38,702 bases of DNA from Chitinophagaceae bacterium (GTDB lineage: Bacteria; Bacteroidota; Bacteroidia; Chitinophagales; Chitinophagaceae): assembly GCA_025934485.1 (NCBI GenBank), contig JAICXX010000037.1, forward strand, positions 1-38,702, in the 5' to 3' direction. The position numbers and the translations under genes are program-made. Positions 25,109 to 33,102 of this stretch are shown here, piece by piece. Numbering within the stretch: position 1 is the first letter of the stretch; every line of letters starts with the position of its first letter. The notes under the pieces are model-generated. The model did not search any database and had not been told where the DNA came from. It was given only the letters and a program-made list of their open reading frames with translations.

Positions 25109-25140
25109 CAAAAAAGCCCTCTCATAGAAATGAGAGAGCT
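25109..25140 (-). terminator. Candidate terminator facing the phoU side
   Basis: Stem AGC-n-CTCTCAT, loop AGAA, ATGAGAG-n-GCT (25115-25140, one mismatch) is preceded on the plus strand by a run of A. Read from the minus strand it is a stem followed by TTTTTT, a classic intrinsic terminator and possibly a backup for the pst-phoU operon. Confidence 0.55.
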
Positions 25141-25187
25141 TCTGCATGAGAAAATTCAACTCTACATATATAAACCATCGATTAACG

Positions 25188-25272
25188 TGGAGATGCGATT
25201 GCTGGAAATATATCGCATCTCCAGCGACCATCGCTTATGTCTGTCCCGTGGACAAACCGCCTCCGGCGGTTT
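25188..25272. repeat. Three-hairpin element A, downstream of phoU
   Basis: Hairpin 1: TGGAGATGCGAT (25188-25199) with ATCGCATCTCCA (25212-25223), 12-bp perfect. Hairpin 2: TGTCC-CGT-GGACA (25242-25254). Hairpin 3: AAACCGCC-TCC-GGCGGTTT (25254-25272). Order and the core ATCGCTtAtGTCTGTCC match the element between pstB and phoU. Confidence 0.7.
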
Positions 25273-25293
25273 CCGCAGGTGAATCAAATGTGA

Positions 25294-25328
25294 TGTAAAA
25301 ATAAACTCCCCGTATTATGGGGAGTTTA
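25294..25328 (-). terminator. Intrinsic terminator after phoU
   Basis: A 10-bp stem TAAACTCCCC (25302-25311) and GGGGAGTTTA (25319-25328) has a 7-base loop. On the minus strand the stem runs into TTTATTTTTA. It lies 57 bp past the phoU stop and is the best terminator for the porin-pst-phoU operon. Confidence 0.7.
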
Positions 25329-25384
25329 ATGAATAGTTATCCTAATATTATGTCGCCGGATTAATATCCACAGGATATCCACGT

Positions 25385-26050
25385 CTACGCGAACTTGTTC
25401 TTGTGCTTCAGCACCTTCGCCTCCAGGTAGAAGATGATCTCCTCCGCAACATTCTTGGTCTGATCGCCCACCCTTTCCAGCCGCCGGATGATCGACAGTA
25501 GCCACAACGCCTGCGCGGTGTCTTCGGGACGAGTGGCCAGATGCGTTTCCAGCACTTTGTTCGACGCCTTATTGACGCTATCGAGGAAATCGTCCTTCTT
25601 GAATACGCTGCGTGCCAGTACGGTGTCTTCTTTTTCAAAGGCACTCTGGGTGTCCTCCAGCATATGGACCGCCTCTTCGTACATCGGCAAAATACGGGTG
25701 ACCTTCAGCAGCTCTTCGGTAAAAGGCGTTTCCGCGTCGATCACATATTTGGCGATGCCTTCGGCAATATCGCCGATGCGTTCGAGATTGGAGTTGATCT
25801 TCAGCACCGCCAGCAGGAAGCGGAGATCGATGGCCACGGGACAGAACAAGGCAAAGATATTCTCGCAGTCGCGGTCGATCTTGAGCTCGCTGCCATTGAC
25901 CCTTTTTTCTTTCAGCACCACCTCGCGGGCGAGGTCTTTATCGAAATTCAGGAAAGCCGTCCTTGCCTTGCTGAGCTGGGAATTCACCAGGGTCCACATA
26001 TTGATGACCTCCGTTTTCAGCAGCTGTAATTCGGTTTCTAGTTGTGCCAT
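25385..26050 (-). CDS. phoU: Phosphate-signalling protein PhoU
   Basis: All-helical protein of 221 aa with the duplicated three-helix bundle of PhoU. The metal-binding type repeats are clear: NLERIGDIAEGIAKYV in the first half and RLERVGDQTKNVAEEIIFYL in the second. PhoU relays the transport state of the Pst importer to PhoR and keeps the regulon off when phosphate is plentiful. It is the last gene of the pst operon. A 144-bp spacer carrying a three-hairpin element separates it from pstB, which may lower or uncouple its expression. A strong terminator follows. Confidence 0.93.
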   Translation of the reverse strand: MAQLETELQLLKTEVINMWTLVNSQLSKARTAFLNFDKDLAREVVLKEKRVNGSELKIDRDCENIFALFCPVAIDLRFLLAVLKINSNLERIGDIAEGIAKYVIDAETPFTEELLKVTRILPMYEEAVHMLEDTQSAFEKEDTVLARSVFKKDDFLDSVNKASNKVLETHLATRPEDTAQALWLLSIIRRLERVGDQTKNVAEEIIFYLEAKVLKHKNKFA

Positions 26051-26084
26051 GATATAAGATGTAGATGGTTGATATATTAAATGT

Positions 26085-26167
26085 GCTGGAAATTCGCTGT
26101 GTGAAAATTAGCGAATTTCCAGCAAATCGCTAACGTCTGTCCTTCGGACTAGCCGCTACCGCGGCTA
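26085..26167. repeat. Three-hairpin element B, between pstB and phoU
   Basis: Hairpin 1: GCTGGAAATTCGCT (26085-26098) with AGCGAATTTCCAGC (26110-26123), 14-bp perfect. Hairpin 2: GTCC-TTC-GGAC (26139-26149). Hairpin 3: TAGCCGC-TACC-GCGGCTA (26150-26167). It has the same order and orientation as element A on the other side of phoU. Confidence 0.7.
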
Positions 26168-26194
26168 AGTATGTTTTCCTTCGGAAGCGCCACA

Positions 26195-26953
26195 CTAGCT
26201 GAAGCGCCCGGTGATATAATTCTGCGTACGGTTGTCTTTGGGATTGGTGAACATGATTTTGGTCTCGTCGTATTCCACCAGTTCCCCCAGGAAAAAGAAT
26301 GCCGTCTTATCGCTTACCCGCGCCGCCTGCTGCATATTGTGCGTGACGATGATCAGGGTGTAGTTGGCTTTCAGTTCATGGAAGAGCTCTTCCACGGTGG
26401 AAGTGGAGATGGGATCCAGCGCGGAGGTAGGTTCGTCGAAAAGGATGACCTCCGGCTCCATGGCCACGGTACGGGCGATGCAAAGCCGTTGCTGCTGACC
26501 GCCGGACAGGAAGGAGCCTTTTTTGTTCAGACTGTCCTTGACCTCTTTCCAAAGGGCTACCTTGGTCAGCGATTGCTCTACGATGCGATCGCGCTCGGCC
26601 TTGGGTAATTTAATGCCATTGAGCTTGTAGCCGGCGATGACGTTGTCATAGATGCTCAGGTTGGGAAAAGGGTTCGGACGTTGAAACACCATGCCGATCT
26701 TGAGCCGGACAAAGATGGGGTGCATCTGGTAGACGTCCTCCCCGTTGAGATCCATTTCCCCGCTGCTGGTGGCGCCGGGGATCAGCTCGTGCATGCGGTT
26801 GATACAGCGGAGATAGGTCGTTTTCCCGCAGCCGGAGGGCCCCATGACGGCGATGATGTGGTTGCGGGGGATATCGATGTTGACATTTTTAACGACGTGG
26901 TTGCTGCCAAACGAAGCATTGAAGTTCCTGCTCTTTATAATTGTACTTTCCAT
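26195..26953 (-). CDS. pstB: Phosphate ABC transporter ATP-binding protein PstB
   Basis: ATPase of 252 aa from ATG 26953; the frame extends 15 codons further but that part overlaps pstA and is not family-like. Walker A is GPSGCGKTT (38-46), the signature is LSGGQQQR (149-156) and Walker B is VILFDEP (169-175). The segment NRMHELIPGA and the Q-loop FQRPNPFP are characteristic of PstB. It powers high-affinity phosphate import. Its start overlaps the pstA end by 19 bp, implying translational coupling. Confidence 0.95.
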   Translation of the reverse strand: MESTIIKSRNFNASFGSNHVVKNVNIDIPRNHIIAVMGPSGCGKTTYLRCINRMHELIPGATSSGEMDLNGEDVYQMHPIFVRLKIGMVFQRPNPFPNLSIYDNVIAGYKLNGIKLPKAERDRIVEQSLTKVALWKEVKDSLNKKGSFLSGGQQQRLCIARTVAMEPEVILFDEPTSALDPISTSTVEELFHELKANYTLIIVTHNMQQAARVSDKTAFFFLGELVEYDETKIMFTNPKDNRTQNYITGRFS

Positions 26954-27783
26954 TTTCGGGTTATGATCTTGGTAAAGATGTTTAGGAATATGACCCATAC
27001 CAGCAGGATGAGCGAAGCACCCCAGGCCAGATCGTGCCAGTCGTTGTAGGGACTGGTAGCATAGTTGAAGATCAGCAGGGGTAGGCTCTGCATGGGTTTG
27101 GTCAGTTTAAAAGACAAGTAGGGGTTACCGAAGGCGGTGAACAGCAAGGGCGCCGTCTCGCCGGTGATGCGGGCGATGGAAAGCATGACGCCGGACAGGA
27201 TGCCACCTATGCCCACGGGTATGACCACCTTGAAGATCACGCGGTGGAATGGCATGCCAAGGGCCAGCGCGGCCTCCTTGAGCGAGGGCGGCAACAGTTT
27301 CAGGGTCTCTTCCGTGGAGCGGACGACGATGGGCAGCATCATGATCGCCAGGGCGACGCTGCCGCTAAGCGCGGAAAACCCGCGTAAGGGTTTTACCAGC
27401 CAGAAATAGGCTACGATACCGATCACGATGGAAGGCACCCCTTGCAGGATATCCGTAGACAGCCGGGTCCAATAGGCGAGCTTGCTCTTACGGTTCTCGC
27501 TGAGATAGACGCCTGCCAGGATGCCTATGGGAATGGCGATCACCGAGGCCACAAGGATAATGATGATGCTACCTACCAGCGCATTGGCAATGCCGCCGCC
27601 CGTCTCGCCCACCGGCTTCGGGATGTTAACGAGAAAATGCCAGTTGATCTTGGTGATACCGGCCTTGATGATAAAAAGGAGGATGGCCAGGAGCGGAACC
27701 ACACAGGCAAAAGCCAGGACATAGATAAGTATCTGAAAGCCCCGGTTCTTGCCAAGCCTGAATTTTACACTATCGATATTCAT
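26935..27783 (-). CDS. pstA: Phosphate ABC transporter permease PstA
   Basis: Inner-membrane permease of 282 aa with six predicted helices and the BPD_transp_1 EAA-type loop EAALALGMPFHRVIFKVVIP. PstA features include GGIANALVGSIIIILVASVIAIPIGILAGVYLSE and the SIARITGETAPLLFTAFGNP stretch. It pairs with PstC to form the phosphate channel. It begins 3 bp after pstC and overlaps pstB. Confidence 0.95.
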   Translation of the reverse strand: MNIDSVKFRLGKNRGFQILIYVLAFACVVPLLAILLFIIKAGITKINWHFLVNIPKPVGETGGGIANALVGSIIIILVASVIAIPIGILAGVYLSENRKSKLAYWTRLSTDILQGVPSIVIGIVAYFWLVKPLRGFSALSGSVALAIMMLPIVVRSTEETLKLLPPSLKEAALALGMPFHRVIFKVVIPVGIGGILSGVMLSIARITGETAPLLFTAFGNPYLSFKLTKPMQSLPLLIFNYATSPYNDWHDLAWGASLILLVWVIFLNIFTKIITRKWKVQL

Positions 27784-27786
27784 ACA

Positions 27787-28776
27787 TTAGTCGTTGGTGA
27801 AGCGATCGATGATCTTCTTGCCGATCATGTTGATCACAACGGTGACGAGGAAGAGAACCAGGCCCAGCTCGATGAGCGCGGAAAGATACACCGGCTTATC
27901 GGCTTCGGTGAATTCGTTGGCGATGACGCTGGCCATGGTGTTGCCCGGGGCAAAGATATTTTTAGGGATCAGGCTGGTATTCCCGATGACCATCGTAACG
28001 GCCATGGTCTCGCCCAGCGCGCGGCCCAGCGAAAGCAGGATGCCGGCAAAAAGTCCCGACTTGGTATAGGGCAATACGACGCTGCGGATCACCTCCCAGC
28101 GAGTCGCACCCAGGCCATAGGCCGCCTCTTTAAGATGTGAGGGCACCAGGTTGATCATCGATCGGCCTAGCGAAGCCGCATAGGGGATGATCATTATCGC
28201 GAGGATCAGCGAAGAGCTGAAGATACCGACGCCCACCGGAGCGACCCCGATATGACTCTCGAAGGTCCGGACGATGGGAACCAAAACGGCGAGACCCCAG
28301 AAACCAAAGATGACGCTGGGAACGGCTGCGATGAGCTCGACCGCGTTCTTCAGCAAATTCGGCAGCCAGCCGGCAGGATGGTATTCGCCCAAAAAGATAG
28401 CCACGGAAATGGAAAAGGGGATCGAGATGATCAGGGCCAGGAAAGAGCTCAGCAGGGTGCCGAGCAGGAAAGGCCAAGCGCCGTAGATGTCCTGCACCGG
28501 ATCCCAAACCTTACCCCAAAGGTACTTGGGGCCCAGCGCCTTGATAGAAGGCAGCGACTGCACCACCAGGGTCAGGAAGATGCCCACCACCAGGATGACC
28601 ATGATGAGCCCCATTAATATAAGTGTCTTATTGAAGATATTCTCGGTACGGATCTGCCGGAAAGACAAACGCGCCCTTTTCTTCGCCTTGGCGACGGCCT
28701 CCGGCGAAGAATTAATTACCCGCAGCGGTAGGTCGCTGCGGGTAATCATACCATTCTCTACAGATGATGTATCCAT
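27787..28776 (-). CDS. pstC: Phosphate ABC transporter permease PstC
   Basis: Permease of 329 aa. A basic cytoplasmic N-terminus of about 45 residues precedes the first helix (TLILMGLIMVILVVGIFLTL). PstC hallmarks include AAVPSVIFGFWGL, the EAAYGLGATRWEVIRSVVLP loop and LGRALGETMAVTMVIGN. It follows pstS after a 44-bp spacer that holds a GC hairpin, and it is immediately followed by pstA. Confidence 0.95.
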   Translation of the reverse strand: MDTSSVENGMITRSDLPLRVINSSPEAVAKAKKRARLSFRQIRTENIFNKTLILMGLIMVILVVGIFLTLVVQSLPSIKALGPKYLWGKVWDPVQDIYGAWPFLLGTLLSSFLALIISIPFSISVAIFLGEYHPAGWLPNLLKNAVELIAAVPSVIFGFWGLAVLVPIVRTFESHIGVAPVGVGIFSSSLILAIMIIPYAASLGRSMINLVPSHLKEAAYGLGATRWEVIRSVVLPYTKSGLFAGILLSLGRALGETMAVTMVIGNTSLIPKNIFAPGNTMASVIANEFTEADKPVYLSALIELGLVLFLVTVVINMIGKKIIDRFTND

Positions 28777-28794
28777 AAAATGTTTTCCTTATAA

Positions 28795-28808
28795 GCCCGT
28801 GAACGGGC
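28795..28808 (-). promoter_or_regulatory. Intercistronic hairpin between pstS and pstC
   Basis: GCCCGT-GA-ACGGGC is a perfect 6-bp hairpin within the 44-bp pstS-pstC spacer, 12 bp past the pstS stop. It has no T-run strong enough for full termination. It could protect the pstS message and raise PstS above the other subunits. Confidence 0.45.
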
Positions 28809-28820
28809 AACCAGGCAAAG

Positions 28821-29915
28821 TTACTGCAAGATCGGCTTACCGTCATAAGTCACGCTCTTCAACACCGCGTCGCCTGCGCTAACAGCGGCGGGTGAAAGCG
28901 GAGCATAGTTCAGAGCGGAGCTGTACTGCTGACCGTCATGGATCATCCAGGAGATCAGTTTTACCAGCTTGGTAGCGCGATCCTGCGAACGGTCGCCATA
29001 CTTCTGATCTTTGTAGATGATCACCCAGCTGAAACCCGAGATGGGATAACCATCGGCGGCGTCCGTGTTGGTCAGAGACACTTTGGTGTCGGCGGGGATC
29101 TGGATATTAGCAGCTGCGGTTACGCTGGCGATGCTGGGGGTAATGAAGTTCCCCGCTTTATTCTGCATCTTGGCGTAGGGCATATTGTTCTGGATAGCAT
29201 ATGCCAGTTCAATATAACCAATGGCGCCGGGCGTTTGCTTGATCAGACCGGCAACACCTTCGTTACCCTTGCCACCCAGACCGGCGGGCCAGTTGACGGA
29301 AGAACCATGACCGACTTTCGTATTCCATTCATCACTAACTTTCGCGAGATAGGTCGTGAAGATATTCGACGTACCACTCCCGTCAGAACGATGCGCGATC
29401 ACGATCGTGGTAGAGGGCAGCTTCACGCCCTTGTTGATAGCGGCAATAGCTTTATCATCCCATTTAGTGATCTTACCCAAAAAGATGTCGGCCAGAACGC
29501 CGGGGGTCAACATCAGCGTATCCTTTACTTCGGGCAGGTTGTAGCTCAATACTACGGCACCGGCAGTAATAGGGATATGGACCACCGGAGCGCCTGCGGC
29601 GGTATCCTGTTTGCCGTTCATGGGGGCGTCGGAAGCACCGAAGTCCACCGTCTTGGCGGTAAGCTGGGCGATACCGGCGCCCGAACCTACGGATTGATAG
29701 TTGATCTTGAGCCCGTTCGTCTTGTTGTACTCCGAAAATTGTTTAGAGAACAGGGGATTGTCGAAGGAACTGCCCGCACCGATGATGGCTTCGTCGGTGG
29801 ACGTGCTGTCGGAGCCGCCGGCATTACCGCCGCTGCCGCAAGAAACTAAGGTTGTGCTGGCAAAAAGGGCAAGAACCGCCAGCGCTCCTTTGAAATTTGA
29901 CAAATTCATTTTCAT
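28821..29915 (-). CDS. pstS: Phosphate-binding lipoprotein PstS
   Basis: Protein of 364 aa with a lipoprotein signal peptide (lipobox LVSC, lipidated C26) and a Ser/Gly-rich tether. The phosphate-binding segments are GAGSSFDNPLF (about 47-57), VGSGAGIAQL and HRSDGSGTSNIF, with DFGASDAPM and TPGAIGYIEL as family markers. It captures phosphate in the periplasm for PstCAB. The start is Met1 or Met3 (29909). It begins 26 bp after the porin gene, so porin and Pst share one transcript. Confidence 0.95.
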   Translation of the reverse strand: MKMNLSNFKGALAVLALFASTTLVSCGSGGNAGGSDSTSTDEAIIGAGSSFDNPLFSKQFSEYNKTNGLKINYQSVGSGAGIAQLTAKTVDFGASDAPMNGKQDTAAGAPVVHIPITAGAVVLSYNLPEVKDTLMLTPGVLADIFLGKITKWDDKAIAAINKGVKLPSTTIVIAHRSDGSGTSNIFTTYLAKVSDEWNTKVGHGSSVNWPAGLGGKGNEGVAGLIKQTPGAIGYIELAYAIQNNMPYAKMQNKAGNFITPSIASVTAAANIQIPADTKVSLTNTDAADGYPISGFSWVIIYKDQKYGDRSQDRATKLVKLISWMIHDGQQYSSALNYAPLSPAAVSAGDAVLKSVTYDGKPILQ

Positions 29916-29941
29916 AAATCTATGTGTTGTTGATGTTAGGA

Positions 29942-31279
29942 TTACAACTGGGTGTAAGATTGGCTATATTTCTTGCCGAAGACATAGAAGAACGTTAAGC
30001 GCAAAACGACGTCCTGGTTGTTGGGACCATATCCCGCCATGGAAGAAGCTAGCTGCGAAGAGTAGTGCTCATACCAGATATTGGGTTCGAAATGGATGTC
30101 CTTGTAAGGCATGAAGTCGAAACCAGCCGTGATGAACGTCTCTTTCGAGGTGGGATCGCCTGTGGCAGTAGCAGCGGTGGGAGCGCCGGTGCTCGCGCTA
30201 TAGGTCATCTTGTAGCCGGAGCTCATATAACCGCCGGGGGAAGAGATACCGCTGTAAGCCTTATACTTATTGTTGTCGACATTCGTGTTGGGGTTGTACA
30301 GATCCACGCGGGCAAACCAACGCAGCTTATTGGTGATGATGTCGCCGTGCGCGAACATGGCGATGCCATTTGCCTTGGTGTCGATGGTGTCCGCACCGCC
30401 GGCGATCAGGGAGGCTTTTGTATCGGCCTTGATGGTGTTGACAAAACCTTCCACCCCTACCGTGATGGGCGAAGTGCTCCATGCGGCGAAGGCCTTCAGC
30501 ATCTGGCGGTCATGATGCCAGCCCGGCTGCCAGTTGAGTCTTTGATAGTCTGCATACAAGTCGATGATCAGTCGTTTGTCGAGGAACATGCCATAAACAT
30601 CACCATAGAACCATTTGAAGCTATTAGAAGCAGGCTTGTCGCTGTTACCGGTAGCCATCAACAGGTTGTAGCCAAAATTCTTGGTAGCGGGATCGAATAC
30701 ACCATTCAGACCGACACCGAGGTCGTAAGACGGCGTCCGACGAATATCAGCGACCGTTCTTTCGACGGAACGGTAGTTCCAAACTTTTTCTGAAAGCAGG
30801 GCGAAGGCCGGCGTGAACTGTTCACCGAGAACGAGGGTCGTCCCTTTCCAGATGTCTTTCACCTTGATGTTGGCCAGCTTGATAAAGAAGGTCTCTTTTT
30901 GGTTGCCCAATTGGTCACCGCTTGCGGCCGTCGAAGAAGGCGGGTTGAAAGCCGGGAAGTTGTCTTCCGCGGCTAACAGTAACTCCGAGGAAAATTTCTT
31001 GCTGATGTTGTAGTCATAGCCCAGATAGATCCGGCGGAACTGGAAAGCGTTCCGGCTTTGGGGGATACCGGTGTATTGGTTGCCACCACCCCGGTTCAGG
31101 GAGTCGCTGTGCGCCTTGTAATAAAAATCGCCAAACACATAGCCCGAGATGCGACCCGAACCTGGCGTCCCTGCCTTGAAGGCGGAGTCGTTGTTCAAAA
31201 AGGCCTGCGCATGTGAGGCGACGGTTAAAATGAGAAATGCCGCGATGAATAGGAGGTGTTGTGCTAAGTTGCGTTTCAT
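29942..31279 (-). CDS. Phosphate-selective porin O/P-like outer-membrane protein
   Basis: Beta-barrel protein of 445 aa with a signal peptide (cut after SHA-QA), alternating hydrophobic strands rich in Tyr and Phe, and a C-terminal aromatic strand (DVVLRLTFFYVFGKKY). FSSELLLAAEDNF and LGEQFTPAFALLSEKVW match the OprO/OprP-type porins of Bacteroidota, which carry phosphate or pyrophosphate across the outer membrane. Heading the pstSCAB-phoU operon with only 26 bp to pstS gives strong contextual support. The candidate Pho-box promoter lies 62-120 bases upstream. Confidence 0.88.
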   Translation of the reverse strand: MKRNLAQHLLFIAAFLILTVASHAQAFLNNDSAFKAGTPGSGRISGYVFGDFYYKAHSDSLNRGGGNQYTGIPQSRNAFQFRRIYLGYDYNISKKFSSELLLAAEDNFPAFNPPSSTAASGDQLGNQKETFFIKLANIKVKDIWKGTTLVLGEQFTPAFALLSEKVWNYRSVERTVADIRRTPSYDLGVGLNGVFDPATKNFGYNLLMATGNSDKPASNSFKWFYGDVYGMFLDKRLIIDLYADYQRLNWQPGWHHDRQMLKAFAAWSTSPITVGVEGFVNTIKADTKASLIAGGADTIDTKANGIAMFAHGDIITNKLRWFARVDLYNPNTNVDNNKYKAYSGISSPGGYMSSGYKMTYSASTGAPTAATATGDPTSKETFITAGFDFMPYKDIHFEPNIWYEHYSSQLASSMAGYGPNNQDVVLRLTFFYVFGKKYSQSYTQL

Positions 31280-31340
31280 AAAAGTCTTGGTTCGTTAAAA
31301 TTTTGTTTAAGCGGTCGTGTCGTTGCGTTCAAATTCGCTG

Positions 31341-31399
31341 CAAAGCAATATTTAACCGATGACCCCAATGTTAACGGAATATTACCTTAATGTTAACAG
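31341..31399 (-). promoter_or_regulatory. Candidate PhoB-dependent promoter of the porin-pst-phoU operon
   Basis: Minus-strand units at 11-bp steps: CTGTTAA (31393-31399), AAGGTAA (31382-31388), CCGTTAA (31371-31377) and GGGGTCA (31360-31366). TTGCTTTG (31341-31348, one mismatch to TAnnTTTG) starts 51 bp after the first unit. The 9-bp AATGTTAAC occurs twice exactly 22 bp apart (31367 and 31389). Confidence 0.65.
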
Positions 31400-31523
31400 C
31401 ACTCCGACAGCAGTGAGAATTTGACACTTTAGGAGCTGATAAACAGTTGGTTAGCCCACTTTCCAAAATTTTTCCAAATAGAGTCTTATCTTGAGGCATT
31501 CCACAACAATTAGCGCCTTGTAT

Positions 31524-33008
31524 ATGAACAGAAGAAATTTTCTGAAGATCGGCGGCTCCATCCTCCCCGCCGCCGGTGTACTACCCGCCACGGCTGCCGG
31601 CCTTCTTCATCAGCAGACTCAAAAGCCCACAGCACCCTGGCTGCGCGACCAACCCGCCGACTACACCATCCGCATCGGCACTAGTTTGGTCGAGGTAGGC
31701 AAACAGCGCATCTTATCCACCATCGCGTATAATGGCCAGGTCCCCGGTCCGTTGCTGCGGTTCAAAGAAGGGCAGCAGGCCATCGTGGACATATATAATG
31801 ATACCGATACCCCCGAGCAATTCCACTGGCATGGTCAAGTCGTTCCCGTCGATATCGATGGGGCGGCCGAGGAAGGAACCCCCTACATTCCGGCGCACGG
31901 CAAGCGGCGGGAGGTGATCACGCCAGGCCCTTCGGGTTTCCGGTTCTACCACACCCATCTCGTGGCCGGCCCCAATCTTAATGCAGGCCAATACAACGGC
32001 CAGGTGGGTCCGGTGTATATCGAACCCAAAAACAATCCCGGCGCCTACGACCGGGAAGTATTCCTCGTCCTTAAGGAATTCGAACCCTTTTTCATGCGGG
32101 GTGGCGACATGGCGAGCGACTTTCTTCCCGATGCCACCATCCCCGAACTCCGCGCAATGCAGGAAAAAGCGGAAAAGGCACACCCCGAACGGCCCAAAGG
32201 CTATGAAGTCGGCTATCGGACCTTCACCATCAACGGGCGTCAACTGGGTCACGGCGAACCTATCCACGTCAAATACGGCGAGCGGGTCCTGTTCCATATC
32301 CTCAATGGTAGCGCTTCCGAGATCCGCAGTCTCGCGCTTCCCGGCCACACCTTTAAAGTCGTCGCCCTCGACGGTAACCCGGTGCCGCGCGCGGCGGAAG
32401 TACCCTTGCTCTGGATCGGAACCGCCGAACGGATCAGCGCCATCGTGGAGATGAACCACCCCGGCGTATGGATCATGGGCGACCTCGCCGACGATGACCG
32501 CGGCAACGGCATGGGTATCGTCGTGGAATATGCGAACCACAAAGGCAAACCGCAGTGGGTCACCCCCAAACCCTATACCTGGGATTATCGCGTCTTCAGT
32601 CACAATAACCAGCCTGTGCCCGAGCCCGATGAGGTTATCGATATGCTCTTTGCCAAAGACAATGCCGCCGATAATGGGTTCAACCGTTGGAGCATCAACG
32701 GTGTTGCCTTCGACATGATGAACATGTCCCCGATGTTCCATTTAAAAAAGGGAAAAAGATACCGGCTCCATATGCGCAATGCCTCGGATGATATTCACCC
32801 TATGCACCTGCATCGGCACAGTTTCGAGCTCACCCGCATCGGCGGCAAGCCGACCTCCGGTATTATTAAAGATGTCGCCATGCTGGGCGGCTTCCAGGAA
32901 ATGGATGTCGACTTCATCGCCGACAATCCCGGCATGACGCTGTTCCACTGCCACATGCAGCTCCACATGGATTTCGGCTTCATGGCACTGTTCGACTACA
33001 CGGATTGA
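31524..33008 (+). CDS. Multicopper oxidase (laccase-like), exported
   Basis: Enzyme of 494 aa from ATG 31524 (MNRRNFLKIGG), a Tat-like leader with twin Arg at residues 3-4; a TTG further upstream is not needed. Three cupredoxin domains carry the four copper motifs: HWHG (101-104), HTH (143-145), HPMHLHRH near 430, and HCH at 475-477 with H481. The axial type 1 position (Cys476 +10) is Phe486, not the usual Met. It oxidises metal ions or phenols with reduction of O2 to water. It is divergent from the porin and 95 bp ahead of a siderophore-type TonB receptor, which may point to metal handling. Confidence 0.88.
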   Translation: MNRRNFLKIGGSILPAAGVLPATAAGLLHQQTQKPTAPWLRDQPADYTIRIGTSLVEVGKQRILSTIAYNGQVPGPLLRFKEGQQAIVDIYNDTDTPEQFHWHGQVVPVDIDGAAEEGTPYIPAHGKRREVITPGPSGFRFYHTHLVAGPNLNAGQYNGQVGPVYIEPKNNPGAYDREVFLVLKEFEPFFMRGGDMASDFLPDATIPELRAMQEKAEKAHPERPKGYEVGYRTFTINGRQLGHGEPIHVKYGERVLFHILNGSASEIRSLALPGHTFKVVALDGNPVPRAAEVPLLWIGTAERISAIVEMNHPGVWIMGDLADDDRGNGMGIVVEYANHKGKPQWVTPKPYTWDYRVFSHNNQPVPEPDEVIDMLFAKDNAADNGFNRWSINGVAFDMMNMSPMFHLKKGKRYRLHMRNASDDIHPMHLHRHSFELTRIGGKPTSGIIKDVAMLGGFQEMDVDFIADNPGMTLFHCHMQLHMDFGFMALFDYTD

Positions 33009-33018
33009 TGGCTAAACA

Positions 33019-33049
33019 TTTCCCGATACGGCAGTAGTTTTTCCCGATA
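33019..33049 (+). promoter_or_regulatory. Direct repeat ahead of the TonB receptor gene
   Basis: TTTCCCGATA occurs at 33019-33028 and again at 33040-33049, exactly 21 bp (two helical turns) apart and 54-84 bases before the ATG. This spacing suits a dimeric or tandem-binding regulator. The regulator is unknown. Confidence 0.45.
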
Positions 33050-33102
33050 AGGAAACACCGGGTCCCTGGGCTCGGCTAATTTGCGGCGAAAAGCGGAAAC
33101 CG

